NCBI RefSeq assembly: GCF_034653275.1
Contig: NZ_JAYEES010000004.1
Coordinates: 1,488,001-1,552,000 of the forward strand
Direction: 5' to 3'
DNA: 64,000 bases
Source: Nitrospirillum sp034653275
Lineage (GTDB): Bacteria > Pseudomonadota > Alphaproteobacteria > Azospirillales > Azospirillaceae
Every line of letters starts with the position of its first letter. Within the stretch, counting starts at the first letter, position 1. The notes beneath the pieces were generated by a model that was not told the origin of the DNA, searched no databases, and saw only the letters and a list, made by a program, of their open reading frames with translations. The translations under genes were made by a program, and so were the position numbers. Shown in pieces: positions 39,665 through 50,483 of this stretch.

Positions 39665-42652
39665 ATGTTCAATGCGAAATCCCTACCCCAAGCGGCAGAT
39701 GCCGAACTTCTGGCCCGCGGGCTGGAGTCCTGGCAGCGCCGGGCGGAGGACTCCGGCGACACGGAACTGGCGGAATTCGCCCGAACCTACGCGGCGGATG
39801 AGGCGGGCGGGGCCCTGCTGCGGGCCATCCTGGGCAACAGCCCCTTCCTGGGCCAGGCCCTGCTGAAGGAACAGGCGTTCTTCCGGCAGATGGCAACGCA
39901 GGGCTTCGACGCCGCCTTCATGGACCTGCTGGAGAGGTTGTGGGCCGAAGTGGGAGGGGCCACCACCACCGACCGGCTGATGAAGGCGTTGCGCGTGGCC
40001 AAGCGCCGCGCCGCCCTGCTGATCGCCGCCGCCGACATCGCGGAGGCGTGGACGCTGGAGCGGGTGACCGGCGCGCTGAGCCAGCTGGCGGAGGCCGCCC
40101 TGCGCCTGACCGCCCGCCACCTGCTGCGCCAGCTGGCCGCCAAGGGCGAGATCCGCCTGCCGGACGCCGAGAACGACCCCGAGGCCGGCAGCGGCCTGAT
40201 CGTGCTGGCCATGGGCAAGTTCGGGGCGCTGGAGCTGAACTACTCCAGCGACATCGACCTGATCGTCCTTTACGACGACGGCGTGGTGCAGGCCCGCGAC
40301 CCGGATGAGATGACCCGCACCTTCGTGCGCCTGGCCCGCGACCTGGTGCGCATCATGGAGGAGCGGACGGTGGACGGTTACGTCTTCCGCACCGACCTGC
40401 GCCTGCGCCCCGACCCCGGCGCCACGCCCCTGGCCGTCTCCGTCTCCGCGGCCGAGGCCTATTACGGCAGCCTGGGCCAGAACTGGGAGCGGGCGGCCAT
40501 GATCAAGGCGCGGCCGGTGGCCGGCGACCGCAAGGCCGGCCAGGACTTCATGGGCCTGATCCGCCATTTCGTCTGGCGCCGCAGCCTGGACTTCGCCGCC
40601 ATCCAGGACATCCATTCCATCAAGCGCCAGATCGGCGCGCACAAGGGCCATCGCGACAAGGCGGTGAACGGCCACGACATCAAGCTGGGCCGGGGCGGCA
40701 TCCGCGAAATCGAGTTCTTCGCCCAAACGCAGCAGTTGATCTTCGGCGGGCGCGACGCCCATCTGCGCATCCCCGCCACCATGATGGCCCTGGACGCCCT
40801 GGTGGCCGCCGGCCGGGTGGGCGAGGACGCGGCGGAGGATTTGAAGGCGGCTTACCGCTTCCTGCGCCGGGTGGAGCATCGGGTGCAGATGGTGGACGAC
40901 CAGCAGACCCACAAGCTGCCGGTGGACGACGCCGGCGTGGCCGCCATCGCCACCTTCCTGGGCTATGCCGACGCCGACACCTTCCGGACGGAGTTGCTGG
41001 CCACCCTGGGCCGGGTGGAGGATCGCTACGCCGCCCTGTTCGAGGAGGCGCCACCCCTGTCCGGTCCCGGCAACCTGGTCTTCACCGGGACGGAGGACGA
41101 CCCGGACACCATCACCACCCTGCGGGGCCTGGGATTCCAGAACCCCTCGGCCGTGGCCGCCCAAATCCGCGCCTGGCACCACGGCCGCTATCGCGCCACC
41201 CGCAGCACCCGCGCGCGCGAACTGCTGACGGAGCTGGTGCCCACCCTGCTGGCGGCCCTGGGCGGCACGGCCCAGCCCGACCAGGCCTTCCTGAAGTTCG
41301 ATGAGTTCCTGAGCCGCCTGCCCGCCGGGGTGCAGCTGTTCAGCCTGTTCTACGCCAACCCCAAGCTGCTGGAGCTGGTGGCCCTGATCATGGGCACGGC
41401 GCCGCGCCTGGCCGACAGCCTGTCGCGACGCCCATCGCAGCTGGACGCCGTGCTGACCCCCGGCTTCTTCGACCACCTGCCGGACGCCCAGGAACTGCGC
41501 GAGGGGCTGTTCCGCCAGCTGGCCGACGCCCACCATTTCGAGGAGGTGCTGGACCTGACACGGCGCTGGACCAGCGACCAACGCCTGCGCGCCGGCATCC
41601 AGATCCTGCGCCATTTGGCCGATGGCGACCAGTGCGGCCCCTTCCTGACCGAGGTGGCGGACACGGCGCTGGCCGTCCTGCATGAGCGGGTGGAGGCGGA
41701 GTTCGCCCCCCGCCACGGCCGTTTCGCTGCCGGAACGGATGAGGGGACCGGCATGGCCATCCTGGCCATGGGGCGGCTGGGGGCGGGGTCGCTGTCCCTG
41801 GGGTCGGACCTCGACCTCATCACCGTCTACCAGGTGCCGGAAGGGGCCGACCAATCGGACGGACCCAAGCCGCTGTCGCCCAGCGAGTACTTCATCCGCC
41901 TGACCCAGCGCCTGATCAACGCCATCACCGTGCCCACGGCCGAGGGGGCGCTGTATGAGGTGGACATGCGCCTGCGCCCGTCAGGCAACAAGGGGCCGCT
42001 GGCCGTCAGCCTGGACGCCTTCATCCGCTATCAGCGCGAAAGCGCCTGGACGTGGGAGCATATGGCCCTGACGCGCGCCCGGGTGCTGACCGGCCCGCCG
42101 GCCCTACGGGCACGGCTGACCGACGCCATCCGCGCCGTGTTGGTGCAGCCGCGCGATCCGGACAAGCTGCTGGCCGACGTCGCCGACATGCGCGTCCGCA
42201 TGGACAAGGAGCACCACACCAAGGACCCCTGGTCGGTGAAGCATGTGCGCGGCGGCATGGTCGACATCCAGTTCCTGGTGCAATACCTGACCCTGCGCCA
42301 TGCCGCCGACCATCCCGGCATCCTGGACCCCAACACCACCGGCGCCCTGGCCCGCCTGCGGGACGCCGGGCTGCTGGACGCGGCGGACGCCGACGCCCTG
42401 ATCGACATCCACCGCCTGTGGCGCCGGGTGCAGGCCTTCCTGCGCCTGACGGTGGCGGGCGAGGTCAAGGTGGCGGAGGCACCGCCGGCCCTGCGCCTGG
42501 CCCTGGCGGAAGCCGTGGGAAACAATAACCCTGGGGGCCTTGACTTCGACGCGGCGGAGGCAAAGATCCGCGCCGCGGCGGCCCAGGCCCACGCCCTGTT
42601 CCAGAAGGTGGTGGAGGAACCCGCCGCCCGCCTGCCGCCGCGAGCCCCCTGA
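39665..42652 (+). CDS. glnE: bifunctional glutamine synthetase adenylyltransferase/deadenylase
   Basis: Adenylylates and deadenylylates glutamine synthetase in response to glutamine and PII, controlling nitrogen assimilation. Length 995 residues. Two nucleotidyltransferase domains are visible: the N-terminal deadenylase with ELNYSSDIDLIVLYD (about residue 195) and the C-terminal adenylylase with LGSDLDLITVYQ (about residue 715). GRGGIREIEFFAQTQQL and RGGMVDIQFLVQYL follow each as expected, and PII-UTase-type domains lie between. bcp follows after 70 nt, a common alphaproteobacterial pair. Confidence 0.96.
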   Translation: MFNAKSLPQAADAELLARGLESWQRRAEDSGDTELAEFARTYAADEAGGALLRAILGNSPFLGQALLKEQAFFRQMATQGFDAAFMDLLERLWAEVGGATTTDRLMKALRVAKRRAALLIAAADIAEAWTLERVTGALSQLAEAALRLTARHLLRQLAAKGEIRLPDAENDPEAGSGLIVLAMGKFGALELNYSSDIDLIVLYDDGVVQARDPDEMTRTFVRLARDLVRIMEERTVDGYVFRTDLRLRPDPGATPLAVSVSAAEAYYGSLGQNWERAAMIKARPVAGDRKAGQDFMGLIRHFVWRRSLDFAAIQDIHSIKRQIGAHKGHRDKAVNGHDIKLGRGGIREIEFFAQTQQLIFGGRDAHLRIPATMMALDALVAAGRVGEDAAEDLKAAYRFLRRVEHRVQMVDDQQTHKLPVDDAGVAAIATFLGYADADTFRTELLATLGRVEDRYAALFEEAPPLSGPGNLVFTGTEDDPDTITTLRGLGFQNPSAVAAQIRAWHHGRYRATRSTRARELLTELVPTLLAALGGTAQPDQAFLKFDEFLSRLPAGVQLFSLFYANPKLLELVALIMGTAPRLADSLSRRPSQLDAVLTPGFFDHLPDAQELREGLFRQLADAHHFEEVLDLTRRWTSDQRLRAGIQILRHLADGDQCGPFLTEVADTALAVLHERVEAEFAPRHGRFAAGTDEGTGMAILAMGRLGAGSLSLGSDLDLITVYQVPEGADQSDGPKPLSPSEYFIRLTQRLINAITVPTAEGALYEVDMRLRPSGNKGPLAVSLDAFIRYQRESAWTWEHMALTRARVLTGPPALRARLTDAIRAVLVQPRDPDKLLADVADMRVRMDKEHHTKDPWSVKHVRGGMVDIQFLVQYLTLRHAADHPGILDPNTTGALARLRDAGLLDAADADALIDIHRLWRRVQAFLRLTVAGEVKVAEAPPALRLALAEAVGNNNPGGLDFDAAEAKIRAAAAQAHALFQKVVEEPAARLPPRAP

Positions 42653-42722
42653 TCCAATTGGCGGGCTGGGCCGTACCAGCGGCGTCAGAAACCTAGGCAC
42701 GAACCCAGGAAGGAAAATCACC

Positions 42723-43187
42723 ATGGCCGTTGAGGTCGGAACCCCCGCCCCGGATTTCACCATGCCCACCGATGGTGGCGGCAGCGTCACCCTGTCGTCC
42801 CTGAAGGGCCATCCGGTGGTGCTGTACTTCTACCCCAAGGATGACACCAGCGGCTGCACGGCCGAGGCCTGCGGCTTCGGCGAATCCCTGCCGCACTTCG
42901 AGAAGGTGGACGCCACCATCATCGGCGTGTCCAAGGACAGCGTGGCCAGCCACGACAAGTTCAAGAAGAAGTACAACCTGCCCTTCACCCTGGCCTCGGA
43001 CGCCGACACCGACGTGTGCGAGCGCTATGGCGTGTGGGTGGAAAAGAATATGTACGGCCGCACCTATTTCGGCATCGAGCGCGCCACCTTCCTGATCGAC
43101 AAGGACGGCCAGGTGGCCAAGGTGTGGCGCAAGGTCAAGGTGCCCGGCCATGTCGACGCCGTGCTGGAAGCGGTGAAGGCGCTGTAA
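42723..43187 (+). CDS. bcp: thioredoxin-dependent peroxiredoxin (BCP/PrxQ)
   Basis: Thiol peroxidase reducing hydroperoxides with thioredoxin. 154 residues, normal for the family. Motifs: VGTPAPDFTMPTDGG, VLYFYPKDDTSGCTAEACGF where the Cys of SGCT is the peroxidatic residue and AEAC carries the resolving Cys five residues later, and GIERATFLIDKDG. A strong AGGAAGGAAAA lies before the ATG. It follows glnE on the same strand. Confidence 0.95.
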   Translation: MAVEVGTPAPDFTMPTDGGGSVTLSSLKGHPVVLYFYPKDDTSGCTAEACGFGESLPHFEKVDATIIGVSKDSVASHDKFKKKYNLPFTLASDADTDVCERYGVWVEKNMYGRTYFGIERATFLIDKDGQVAKVWRKVKVPGHVDAVLEAVKAL

Positions 43188-43243
43188 GCGGGGGTGAAGC
43201 GGCGGGCCGGACTCGCCCGCCGCTGGTCGCCGGATCGCCTCCC

Positions 43244-43669
43244 TCAGAGCGGCACCCAGGGGTCGTAGGTGCCGAAGCTCCAGCTGTTCCCTTCGGGATC
43301 ACGGGCGTGGTAGCCGCGGCCGGGGTAGCCCTCGTTGTCGTGCGGCGGGGTCACGATCTCCGCCCCGGCGGCGCGGGCGCGGGCGTGGTGGGCATCCAGG
43401 TCGTCGACGATGATGTAGACGCAGCCCGTCACGCCCCCGGCCTCCGCCGCCGTTTTCCAGCGATAGGCGTCGGTGGACGGCCCGGGCCGGGCCGATCCCA
43501 GCATGACCATGCCATCGCCCAGCGTCAGCTGGGCATGGTGGATGAGGCCGGGGTCCTGGTCGTCGGCATAGACGGCGTGGCGCTGGAATCCGAAGGCGGC
43601 GCACAGGAAGTCGATGGCGGCCGGCGCATCCCGATAGCGCAGGCAGGGGATCAGCGGGCTGGTGGGCAT
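43244..43669 (-). CDS. VOC-superfamily (glyoxalase/bleomycin-resistance-like) protein
   Basis: A 141-residue vicinal-oxygen-chelate protein with the typical paired beta-alpha-beta-beta-beta modules: PCLRYRDAPAAIDFLCAAFGF at the start, then HHAQLTLGDGMVML, and GRGYHARDPEGNSWSFG at the end. Function could be a dioxygenase, lyase or resistance protein; it cannot be told apart. It lies 82 nt downstream of an AraC regulator on the same strand, a frequent pairing, so it is probably its target. Confidence 0.85.
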   Translation of the reverse strand: MPTSPLIPCLRYRDAPAAIDFLCAAFGFQRHAVYADDQDPGLIHHAQLTLGDGMVMLGSARPGPSTDAYRWKTAAEAGGVTGCVYIIVDDLDAHHARARAAGAEIVTPPHDNEGYPGRGYHARDPEGNSWSFGTYDPWVPL

Positions 43670-43751
43670 GGCGATCAGTCTCCTCTCAGGCGGCGACGAT
43701 GCCGCCGCCCGACCATAGGGCCCGACGACGCGGCCTGGATTGGATCTGAAC

Positions 43752-44672
43752 TTACCCCGCCACCGTGCCGTCCCCTGGGCCGCTCTCGACCAGGCCACCG
43801 CCGTCCGGCAGGGACCGGGCCAGGTATTGTCCGGGGGTAAGGCCGGCGAACTCCCGGAACTCGCGGATCATGTGCGACTGGTCGCAATAGCCGGCGTCGA
43901 TGGCGACACCGGCCCAGCCGCCGCTGGCGCCCTCCATCGGCGCGCCCCCCAGCCGTCTGGTCAGCGCCTCGAACCGCATCAGGCGCCGATAGGTGCGCGG
44001 GCCCACGCCCAGCGCATCCTTCACGCGGGCGGCGAGGTGCTTGGCGCTCCACCCGATCTCCCGCGCGATGTCGGCGATGTCCAGGTCGGGCCGGTGGCGC
44101 AGCAGGGCCAGCGCGTGCATCTGCGCCAGCGGCAGGCCCGGCAGGGCGGCGAAGCGGCGGGTGAGCGCGTCGTCCAGCACGGCCATGCGCCCGGCCCCGT
44201 CCGGCGCCTCCGCCAGCGCCTGCCCCAGTTGCAGTGCCGCCGACCCTAGGACGGCGTCCAGGGGCGCCACGCGGTCGACCAGATCCGTCAACGGGCATCC
44301 CAGCAGACGCCGCAGGCTGGAAAGCGGCAGGAAGACATGCATGCCCGCCTGGGTGCCGCCCGACCGGGACAGGGCCGGCGCCAGGTGGGCGCCGGCCACG
44401 AATCCCTCCCCCGCGCGCACGGTGATTTGCCGCCCATCGCCGCCGACGATACCAATGGGTTCCGCCAGGTTGACGATCAGGACGGCCTGGGCGTGGGGCA
44501 ATTCCCGACGGGTGGTGAAGCTGGTCCGCTCGCGATAGTCGGCATAGCCATCCACCAAGCCGGACAGGGCCGGCGGCGGCGCCAAGCTGGCCACGTGCCA
44601 CGCGTCCCGCGCGCCGTCATGGCGGCGGACGGACACGAGACGGGAGGACGGAACGGTCATGGGAACGGTCAT
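43752..44672 (-). CDS. AraC family transcriptional regulator
   Basis: 306-residue AraC-type regulator. The N-terminal half is a cupin-like sensor domain (VLIVNLAEPIGIVGGDG). The C-terminal half holds the two helix-turn-helix motifs, the second typical: DIADIAREIGWSAKHLAARVKDALGVGPRTYRR and GYCDQSHMIREFREFAGLTPGQYL (about residues 195-290, quoted in parts). Two starts 12 nt apart (ATG 44672 and 44660) lie in a duplicated ATGGGAACGGTC-like stretch. The VOC gene follows. Confidence 0.9.
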   Translation of the reverse strand: MTVPMTVPSSRLVSVRRHDGARDAWHVASLAPPPALSGLVDGYADYRERTSFTTRRELPHAQAVLIVNLAEPIGIVGGDGRQITVRAGEGFVAGAHLAPALSRSGGTQAGMHVFLPLSSLRRLLGCPLTDLVDRVAPLDAVLGSAALQLGQALAEAPDGAGRMAVLDDALTRRFAALPGLPLAQMHALALLRHRPDLDIADIAREIGWSAKHLAARVKDALGVGPRTYRRLMRFEALTRRLGGAPMEGASGGWAGVAIDAGYCDQSHMIREFREFAGLTPGQYLARSLPDGGGLVESGPGDGTVAG

Positions 44673-44758
44673 GGGGCGGCCTCTGACGGCGCGGCTGCCC
44701 GTCAGCTTGGCACAGATCAGACCGGCTGGGGAGGTCCGCCCGCGCCTATTTCAATGGC

Positions 44759-46048
44759 CTACTTCAACGGATAATCGAACACGGCGTAGTGACCGCCGTG
44801 GTCGAACCGCCGGTTGGGCATGTCCAGGCGGTGGTTCACGCCGGTGTAGTGGCCGATCAGCGACCGCCGCTCCAACCCCGGACGCTTCGGCGCCGAGCCC
44901 CGGTGCATCAATCGGCCATGCCAGATCAGCACGTCGCCTTTTTCCCCCAGGAAACGGCGCGTTTCCACCCCCTGGGCCGCGATCTCCGCCTCGATGGCCG
45001 GGGTGACGAAGCGTTCCGTCAGATGGGGCCAGGAGGCGCTGCCGGTGGTGCCGGTGACGCGGTCGCGCTCCGCCGCGGTCATGAACTGCCGCACCCTCTC
45101 CCCCTGCAGCAAGGGCCAGCGGTGGGAGCCCGGCACGTATTCGAACGGCCCGGAATCGGGGTCGATACGCTCCAGCGCGATCCACACCGCCGCGTACCAG
45201 CCGTTGACGAAGGGCGGGCTGAGATATTCGTCCTGGTGCCAGTTGCGCTCGGTCGAGGCCCAGCCGGTGAGGTTGAGATGCAGCATCATCTCCTCCCCGA
45301 TCAGGCCGTTCATGATGGCCATCAGCGGCGGATGCAGGCAGATGCGCCGCAACTCCTCCACCTGCATGTAGGGGGTGGGGGTGATCCAGCCCAGCGCCCG
45401 GTCCACCTGCTCCCGCCGCCTGATGTAGGGGTCCAGCAGGTCATCGCCGAGGAAGCCCTTGAGCAGGACCACGCCCTCGCGCCGCCACTGCCGCTGTTCG
45501 GGGGTCAGTGCCGCCTCATCCACCACCGGCTGGTCCAGGGGCGGCAGGCCCTGGGGATCGGGATGGTCACTCAACATGGAAAAGCGGATGCCGCCGCTGG
45601 CGTCCGGCGGCGTGCCGTAGCACAGGGCGCCCAGGGGCGGCCGGTCCCCCAGGGTGCGGGCCAAGGCCAGCAGTGCCGGCGCCAGCGCCTGGGCATCCGG
45701 CGCCTCATCCGTCTCGGCCACGAACAACCAGTAGACGGGGCCGCGGCCCGTGGGGAAGGGCGGAACGGTGACGCGGTCACAGCGCATATCGCCCTCGAAC
45801 AGGCCATCCGGGGTGCGCGACACCAGCGGCCCCTGCCGCGCCAGGCCGGTCGCCTCGTCGACCAGCAGGGCGTGGAGCGTCCGCTCCGGCCGGCCGCCCC
45901 GGATGTCGCCCGGCACCTCGACGACCTCCAGGTTGGCCACGCGCGTCACCACCCGCTCCACGATCAGCAGCGGCGGCAGCGCCGGGGCGAGCGTGGCGAC
46001 GGTGGCGGGAACCGGCCGGCGGCCGAGAAGGCGGGACAGGAAGGTCAT
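44759..46048 (-). CDS. phytanoyl-CoA dioxygenase (PhyH) family protein with extra N-terminal domain
   Basis: Fe(II)/2-oxoglutarate dioxygenase, 429 residues. The C-terminal half carries the PhyH fold with metal ligands His271 and Asp273 in NWHQDEYLS, distal His in IWHGRLMHRGSAP and the 2-oxoglutarate Arg in RRSLIGHY. Residues 1 to about 170 are an additional domain (VERVVTRVANLEVVEVPGD; VYWLFVAETDEAP) I cannot assign. Substrate unknown. The gene starts 47 nt after the ParA-like gene on the same strand and may be co-transcribed with it. Confidence 0.82.
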   Translation of the reverse strand: MTFLSRLLGRRPVPATVATLAPALPPLLIVERVVTRVANLEVVEVPGDIRGGRPERTLHALLVDEATGLARQGPLVSRTPDGLFEGDMRCDRVTVPPFPTGRGPVYWLFVAETDEAPDAQALAPALLALARTLGDRPPLGALCYGTPPDASGGIRFSMLSDHPDPQGLPPLDQPVVDEAALTPEQRQWRREGVVLLKGFLGDDLLDPYIRRREQVDRALGWITPTPYMQVEELRRICLHPPLMAIMNGLIGEEMMLHLNLTGWASTERNWHQDEYLSPPFVNGWYAAVWIALERIDPDSGPFEYVPGSHRWPLLQGERVRQFMTAAERDRVTGTTGSASWPHLTERFVTPAIEAEIAAQGVETRRFLGEKGDVLIWHGRLMHRGSAPKRPGLERRSLIGHYTGVNHRLDMPNRRFDHGGHYAVFDYPLK

Positions 46049-46095
46049 CGGGAAGGTCGGTTCACCAAGGCATCCCGCGCGGGTGGCGCCAAGTC

Positions 46096-46764
46096 TCAGG
46101 CGCTGGCGCTGCGGGTTCCGGCCGTCAGGGTGCCGCCCAGCCGGGCCAGGATTTCGCCGGCCAGGGCGGCGATTTCCTCCGACCCCTTGGCACGGCGGTC
46201 GGTTTCCTGCAGGGACAGGCCGTCCATCATGGCGCCGGCGAAGCCGACGCGGTTGCCGATGGCCGCCTCGGCCATGGGCACGCCCAATCCCGCCACCGCC
46301 TCCGTCAGGCGGTCGGCCAGCTTGGCGCGGGGCGGCACGCGGTTCAGCGTCACCAGCACCGCCCGCTTTTCCGCCTTGGCCATCTCCAGCGTCGGGCGGG
46401 TGGCCCACAGGTCCATGGGGCTGGGCTGCACCGGCACCACCACCAGGTCGGCCACGCGCACGGCGATGCGCGCCTCCGTCTCGGCATGCGGGGGGCTGTC
46501 GACCACCACCACGTCATGTTCCCGCGCCAGACGCTCCACCTCTTTCTGCGTGCGCCAGCCGTTGATCTGCATGTGGGTCAGGCCGGGATCATCCAGGGCC
46601 TGCGCGCGCAGGCCGAACCAGGCGGTCAGGCTGCCCTGGGGGTCGATGTCCACCACCGCCACCCGCAGGCCGGCCAGCGACCAGGCCACGGCCAGCTGGA
46701 TGGCCAGCGTGGTCTTGCCCGCCCCGCCCTTTTGCTGCGCGATGGTGACGACGTGACCCGCCAT
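46096..46764 (-). CDS. orphan ParA/MinD-family P-loop ATPase
   Basis: 222-residue ParA-type ATPase. The deviant Walker A is QQKGGAGKTTLAIQLA with the signature Lys, Walker A' is VAVVDIDPQGSLTAW, and Walker B is DVVVVDSPPHAE. No ParB gene or centromere array is next to it. Relatives of this size position chemotaxis clusters, carboxysomes or plasmids, so the cargo is unknown; the neighbour is a PhyH-like oxygenase. A perfect 13-bp palindrome lies 66 nt upstream. Confidence 0.87.
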   Translation of the reverse strand: MAGHVVTIAQQKGGAGKTTLAIQLAVAWSLAGLRVAVVDIDPQGSLTAWFGLRAQALDDPGLTHMQINGWRTQKEVERLAREHDVVVVDSPPHAETEARIAVRVADLVVVPVQPSPMDLWATRPTLEMAKAEKRAVLVTLNRVPPRAKLADRLTEAVAGLGVPMAEAAIGNRVGFAGAMMDGLSLQETDRRAKGSEEIAALAGEILARLGGTLTAGTRSASA

Positions 46765-46829
46765 GATGGCTCCCCCCTTCAGGAATGACCGTGGCCGGCA
46801 GTGTGGACCCGGCGGCGGTGGCGGGCAAG

Positions 46830-46842
46830 TGTGCAGTGCACA
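46830..46842. promoter_or_regulatory. 13-bp palindrome upstream of the orphan parA
   Basis: TGTGCAGTGCACA, arms TGTGCA/TGCACA around a single G, in the divergent region between the parA-like gene (start 46764, minus) and the threonylcarbamoyl-AMP synthase gene (46948, plus). Operator candidate for an unknown regulator. Confidence 0.45.
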
Positions 46843-46947
46843 ATGGGTGATGCCCCAAAAGGGGGGGCCGGCCCTGCGGCCGCCCCCCTTGGACCCGGCC
46901 GGCGGGTGGGCTAGATAGGGTGACCTCCTTTACCAGGTGCCGCCCCC

Positions 46948-47961
46948 GTGACCGATCGCCCTTACCCTCAGGCCGCCCCCGACATGTCCCCGCCCAGCGC
47001 AGAGGCGCTGGCCCGCGCGTCGCAGGCGCTGGCTGGCGGCAAGCTGGTGGCCTTCCCGACGGAGACGGTCTACGGCCTGGGCGGTGACGCCGGCAACGAC
47101 CAGGCGGTCGCCGACATCTTCGCCGCCAAGGGCCGCCCCAGCTTCAACCCCCTGATCGTCCATCTGCCCGATGTCGAGGCGGTGGAGCGTTACGCCGTGA
47201 TGGATGAGCGGGCGCGCCAGATGGCCGACCTGTACTGGCCCGGCCCCCTGACCCTGGTCCTGCCCCGGCGGCCGGATGCCGCCCTGTCGCTGCTGGTCAG
47301 CGCCGGGCTGGACACGGTGGCGGTGCGGGTGCCGCGCCATCCCACCGCCCGCGCCCTGCTGCAGGCCAGCGGCCGGCCCATCGCCGCCCCCAGCGCCAAC
47401 CGGTCCGGCCATGTCAGCCCCACCGCCCCCATCCATGTGCGGGAGGAATTTCCCGATGGCGGCGGCGGCCGGCTGGCCCTGATCCTGGCGGATGGCCGCT
47501 GCCCGGTGGGGGTGGAATCCACCGTGCTGGACCTGTCGGGCGAGCATCCCGTGCTGCTGCGCCCAGGTTCCATCACGCCAGAGGAGATCGAGGCCGTGCT
47601 GGGCCCCATCCAGCGCGCGACCACCCCGGGCGCTGGCGCGCCCCATGCCGGGCTCAAGGCGCCGGGCATGCTGGAAAGCCACTACGCCCCCGGCCTGCCC
47701 GTCCGCCTGAACGCCTTGAACGCGGCGAAGGATGAGGCCTTGCTGGGCTTCGGCCCCGACCGCTTCGTCCTGGGCGGGGCGGAGCGGCTGAACCTCTCGC
47801 CCACCGGCGACCTGAACGAGGCAGCCGCCAACCTGTTCGCCATGCTGCGCCGGCTGGACAAGCCCGGCCTCTGCGGCATCGCCGTCATGACCATCCCCGA
47901 CGTGGGCCTGGGCCTGGCCATCAATGACCGCTTGCGTCGGGCGGCGGCCCCCCGGCCCTGA
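46948..47961 (+). CDS. tsaC: L-threonylcarbamoyladenylate synthase (Sua5 type)
   Basis: Makes threonylcarbamoyl-AMP from threonine, bicarbonate and ATP for the t6A37 modification of ANN-decoding tRNAs. The YrdC domain (about residues 20-220) shows GGKLVAFPTETVYGLGGDA, the KGRPSFNPLIVH loop and PSANRSGHVSPT. The C-terminal Sua5 domain follows the linker PGMLESHYAPG. 337 residues fits the long Sua5 form rather than short TsaC. The start is a GTG at 46948 (AGGTG upstream); an ATG at 46984 is possible. Confidence 0.93.
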   Translation: MTDRPYPQAAPDMSPPSAEALARASQALAGGKLVAFPTETVYGLGGDAGNDQAVADIFAAKGRPSFNPLIVHLPDVEAVERYAVMDERARQMADLYWPGPLTLVLPRRPDAALSLLVSAGLDTVAVRVPRHPTARALLQASGRPIAAPSANRSGHVSPTAPIHVREEFPDGGGGRLALILADGRCPVGVESTVLDLSGEHPVLLRPGSITPEEIEAVLGPIQRATTPGAGAPHAGLKAPGMLESHYAPGLPVRLNALNAAKDEALLGFGPDRFVLGGAERLNLSPTGDLNEAAANLFAMLRRLDKPGLCGIAVMTIPDVGLGLAINDRLRRAAAPRP

Positions 47962-48056
47962 GACGGAACCGGTTAACGGACCACACCGTTAGCACTTGAT
48001 CCCAGCGGGCGGGAGCGGACACTCTGGCGTCCCCGCCCCGGAGTTGAGGCCGCCCC

Positions 48057-48592
48057 ATGACAGAGCCCCGGCACATCGTCCTTCTGGCCCAGTACAACGC
48101 CTGGATGAACACCAAGGTGCTGGAGGCGGCGGCGCGGCTGCCGGCCGAGGCCCTGACCGCCGACCGGGGGGCCTTCTTCCGCTCCATCCTGGGCACGATG
48201 AACCATCTCATGGTGGCGGACCTGATGTGGCTGCGGCGCTTCCGCACCCATCCCGCCGGCTACGCCACCCTGGACCCGGTCATGGACCTGCCCGTGCCCA
48301 CGCGCCTGGATGAGGCGCTTTATACCGACCTGGCCAGCCTGGCGGCCGACCGCCAGGTGATGGACGCCGCCATCGGCCGCTGGGCCGCCAGTGTGCGCGC
48401 CTGCGACCTGAACCAGGTGCTGACCTACACCAGCAGCGCCGGCAAGACCTGCGCCCGCCGCTTCGGCGACCTGATCGTGCATTTCTTCAACCACCAGACC
48501 CATCATCGCGGCCAGGCCACCACCCTGCTGACCCAGGCCGGCCAGGACGTGGGCGTGACCGACCTGGTGGCCCTGATACCGGATGAAGTCCC

Positions 48593-48596
<4 letters not shown>
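48057..48596 (+). CDS. DinB-family metal-binding protein
   Basis: DinB/YfiT-like four-helix bundle, 179 residues. The three metal histidines are seen in TMNHLMVADLMW and HFFNHQTHHRGQ. Family members are metal-dependent, some thiol-S-transferases, but this one cannot be assigned. Its last four bases (ATGA) overlap the start of the FAD-linked oxidase gene, so the two are translationally coupled. Confidence 0.88.
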
Positions 48597-50032
<1,436 letters not shown>

Positions 50033-50198
50033 GCAGGATTTTTCGGGAAAGCCGGGCGCAGGCATAGGCCGGTACTGACCTTTGGCGTCAATTGACGGCG
50101 ACTCGGGGGTCATGAGACCCTTGGTTGTAGAGATAAAGGAGCCCCGTGGTGCCGCCGCGTGTAAGCCGCCGGACCACCCCAAGAGAGGGAGAGAGCCT

Positions 50199-50411
50199 AT
50201 GCCTGGCAAGACCTCGACCCCCATTGGCCCCCATTCCTCCCCGGTGCCCCTTTACCTTAGGCTGCTGCGGGGTGGCACCCAGGTGGGCCATGCCCCGTTG
50301 GCCGATGATGGCGATACCGTCGTATCCGTTCCACCCCAGATGACCGGTGGCGTGTGCGGCGGGCAGATGATGGCCGGCCGGTCGGAAGATCCGGCCCTGG
50401 TCCATTTCTGA
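50199..50411 (+). CDS. small hypothetical protein, 70 residues
   Basis: ATG at 50199 with GGGAGAGAG 4-8 nt upstream. The product starts MPGKTSTPIGPHSSPVPLYL and is neutral, without a signal peptide or membrane segment, and has one Cys. Nothing recognised. It lies alone between the FAD-linked oxidase and the histidine kinase. A short hairpin GGGTC/GACCC lies upstream near 50107. The good ribosome site is the main support. Confidence 0.45.
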   Translation: MPGKTSTPIGPHSSPVPLYLRLLRGGTQVGHAPLADDGDTVVSVPPQMTGGVCGGQMMAGRSEDPALVHF

Positions 50412-50483
50412 CGGCCGTACCCCCAACGATCCTAGCCATCCGCATTAGTGCGTTCGGCCGAGGCGACTGTATGATCAGCCGCC

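Noticed and set aside
39683..41854. 723-codon open frame on the minus strand inside glnE
   Set aside because: Antisense shadow of glnE; composition is typical of the complement of Ala/Leu-rich coding sequence and no motif is visible.
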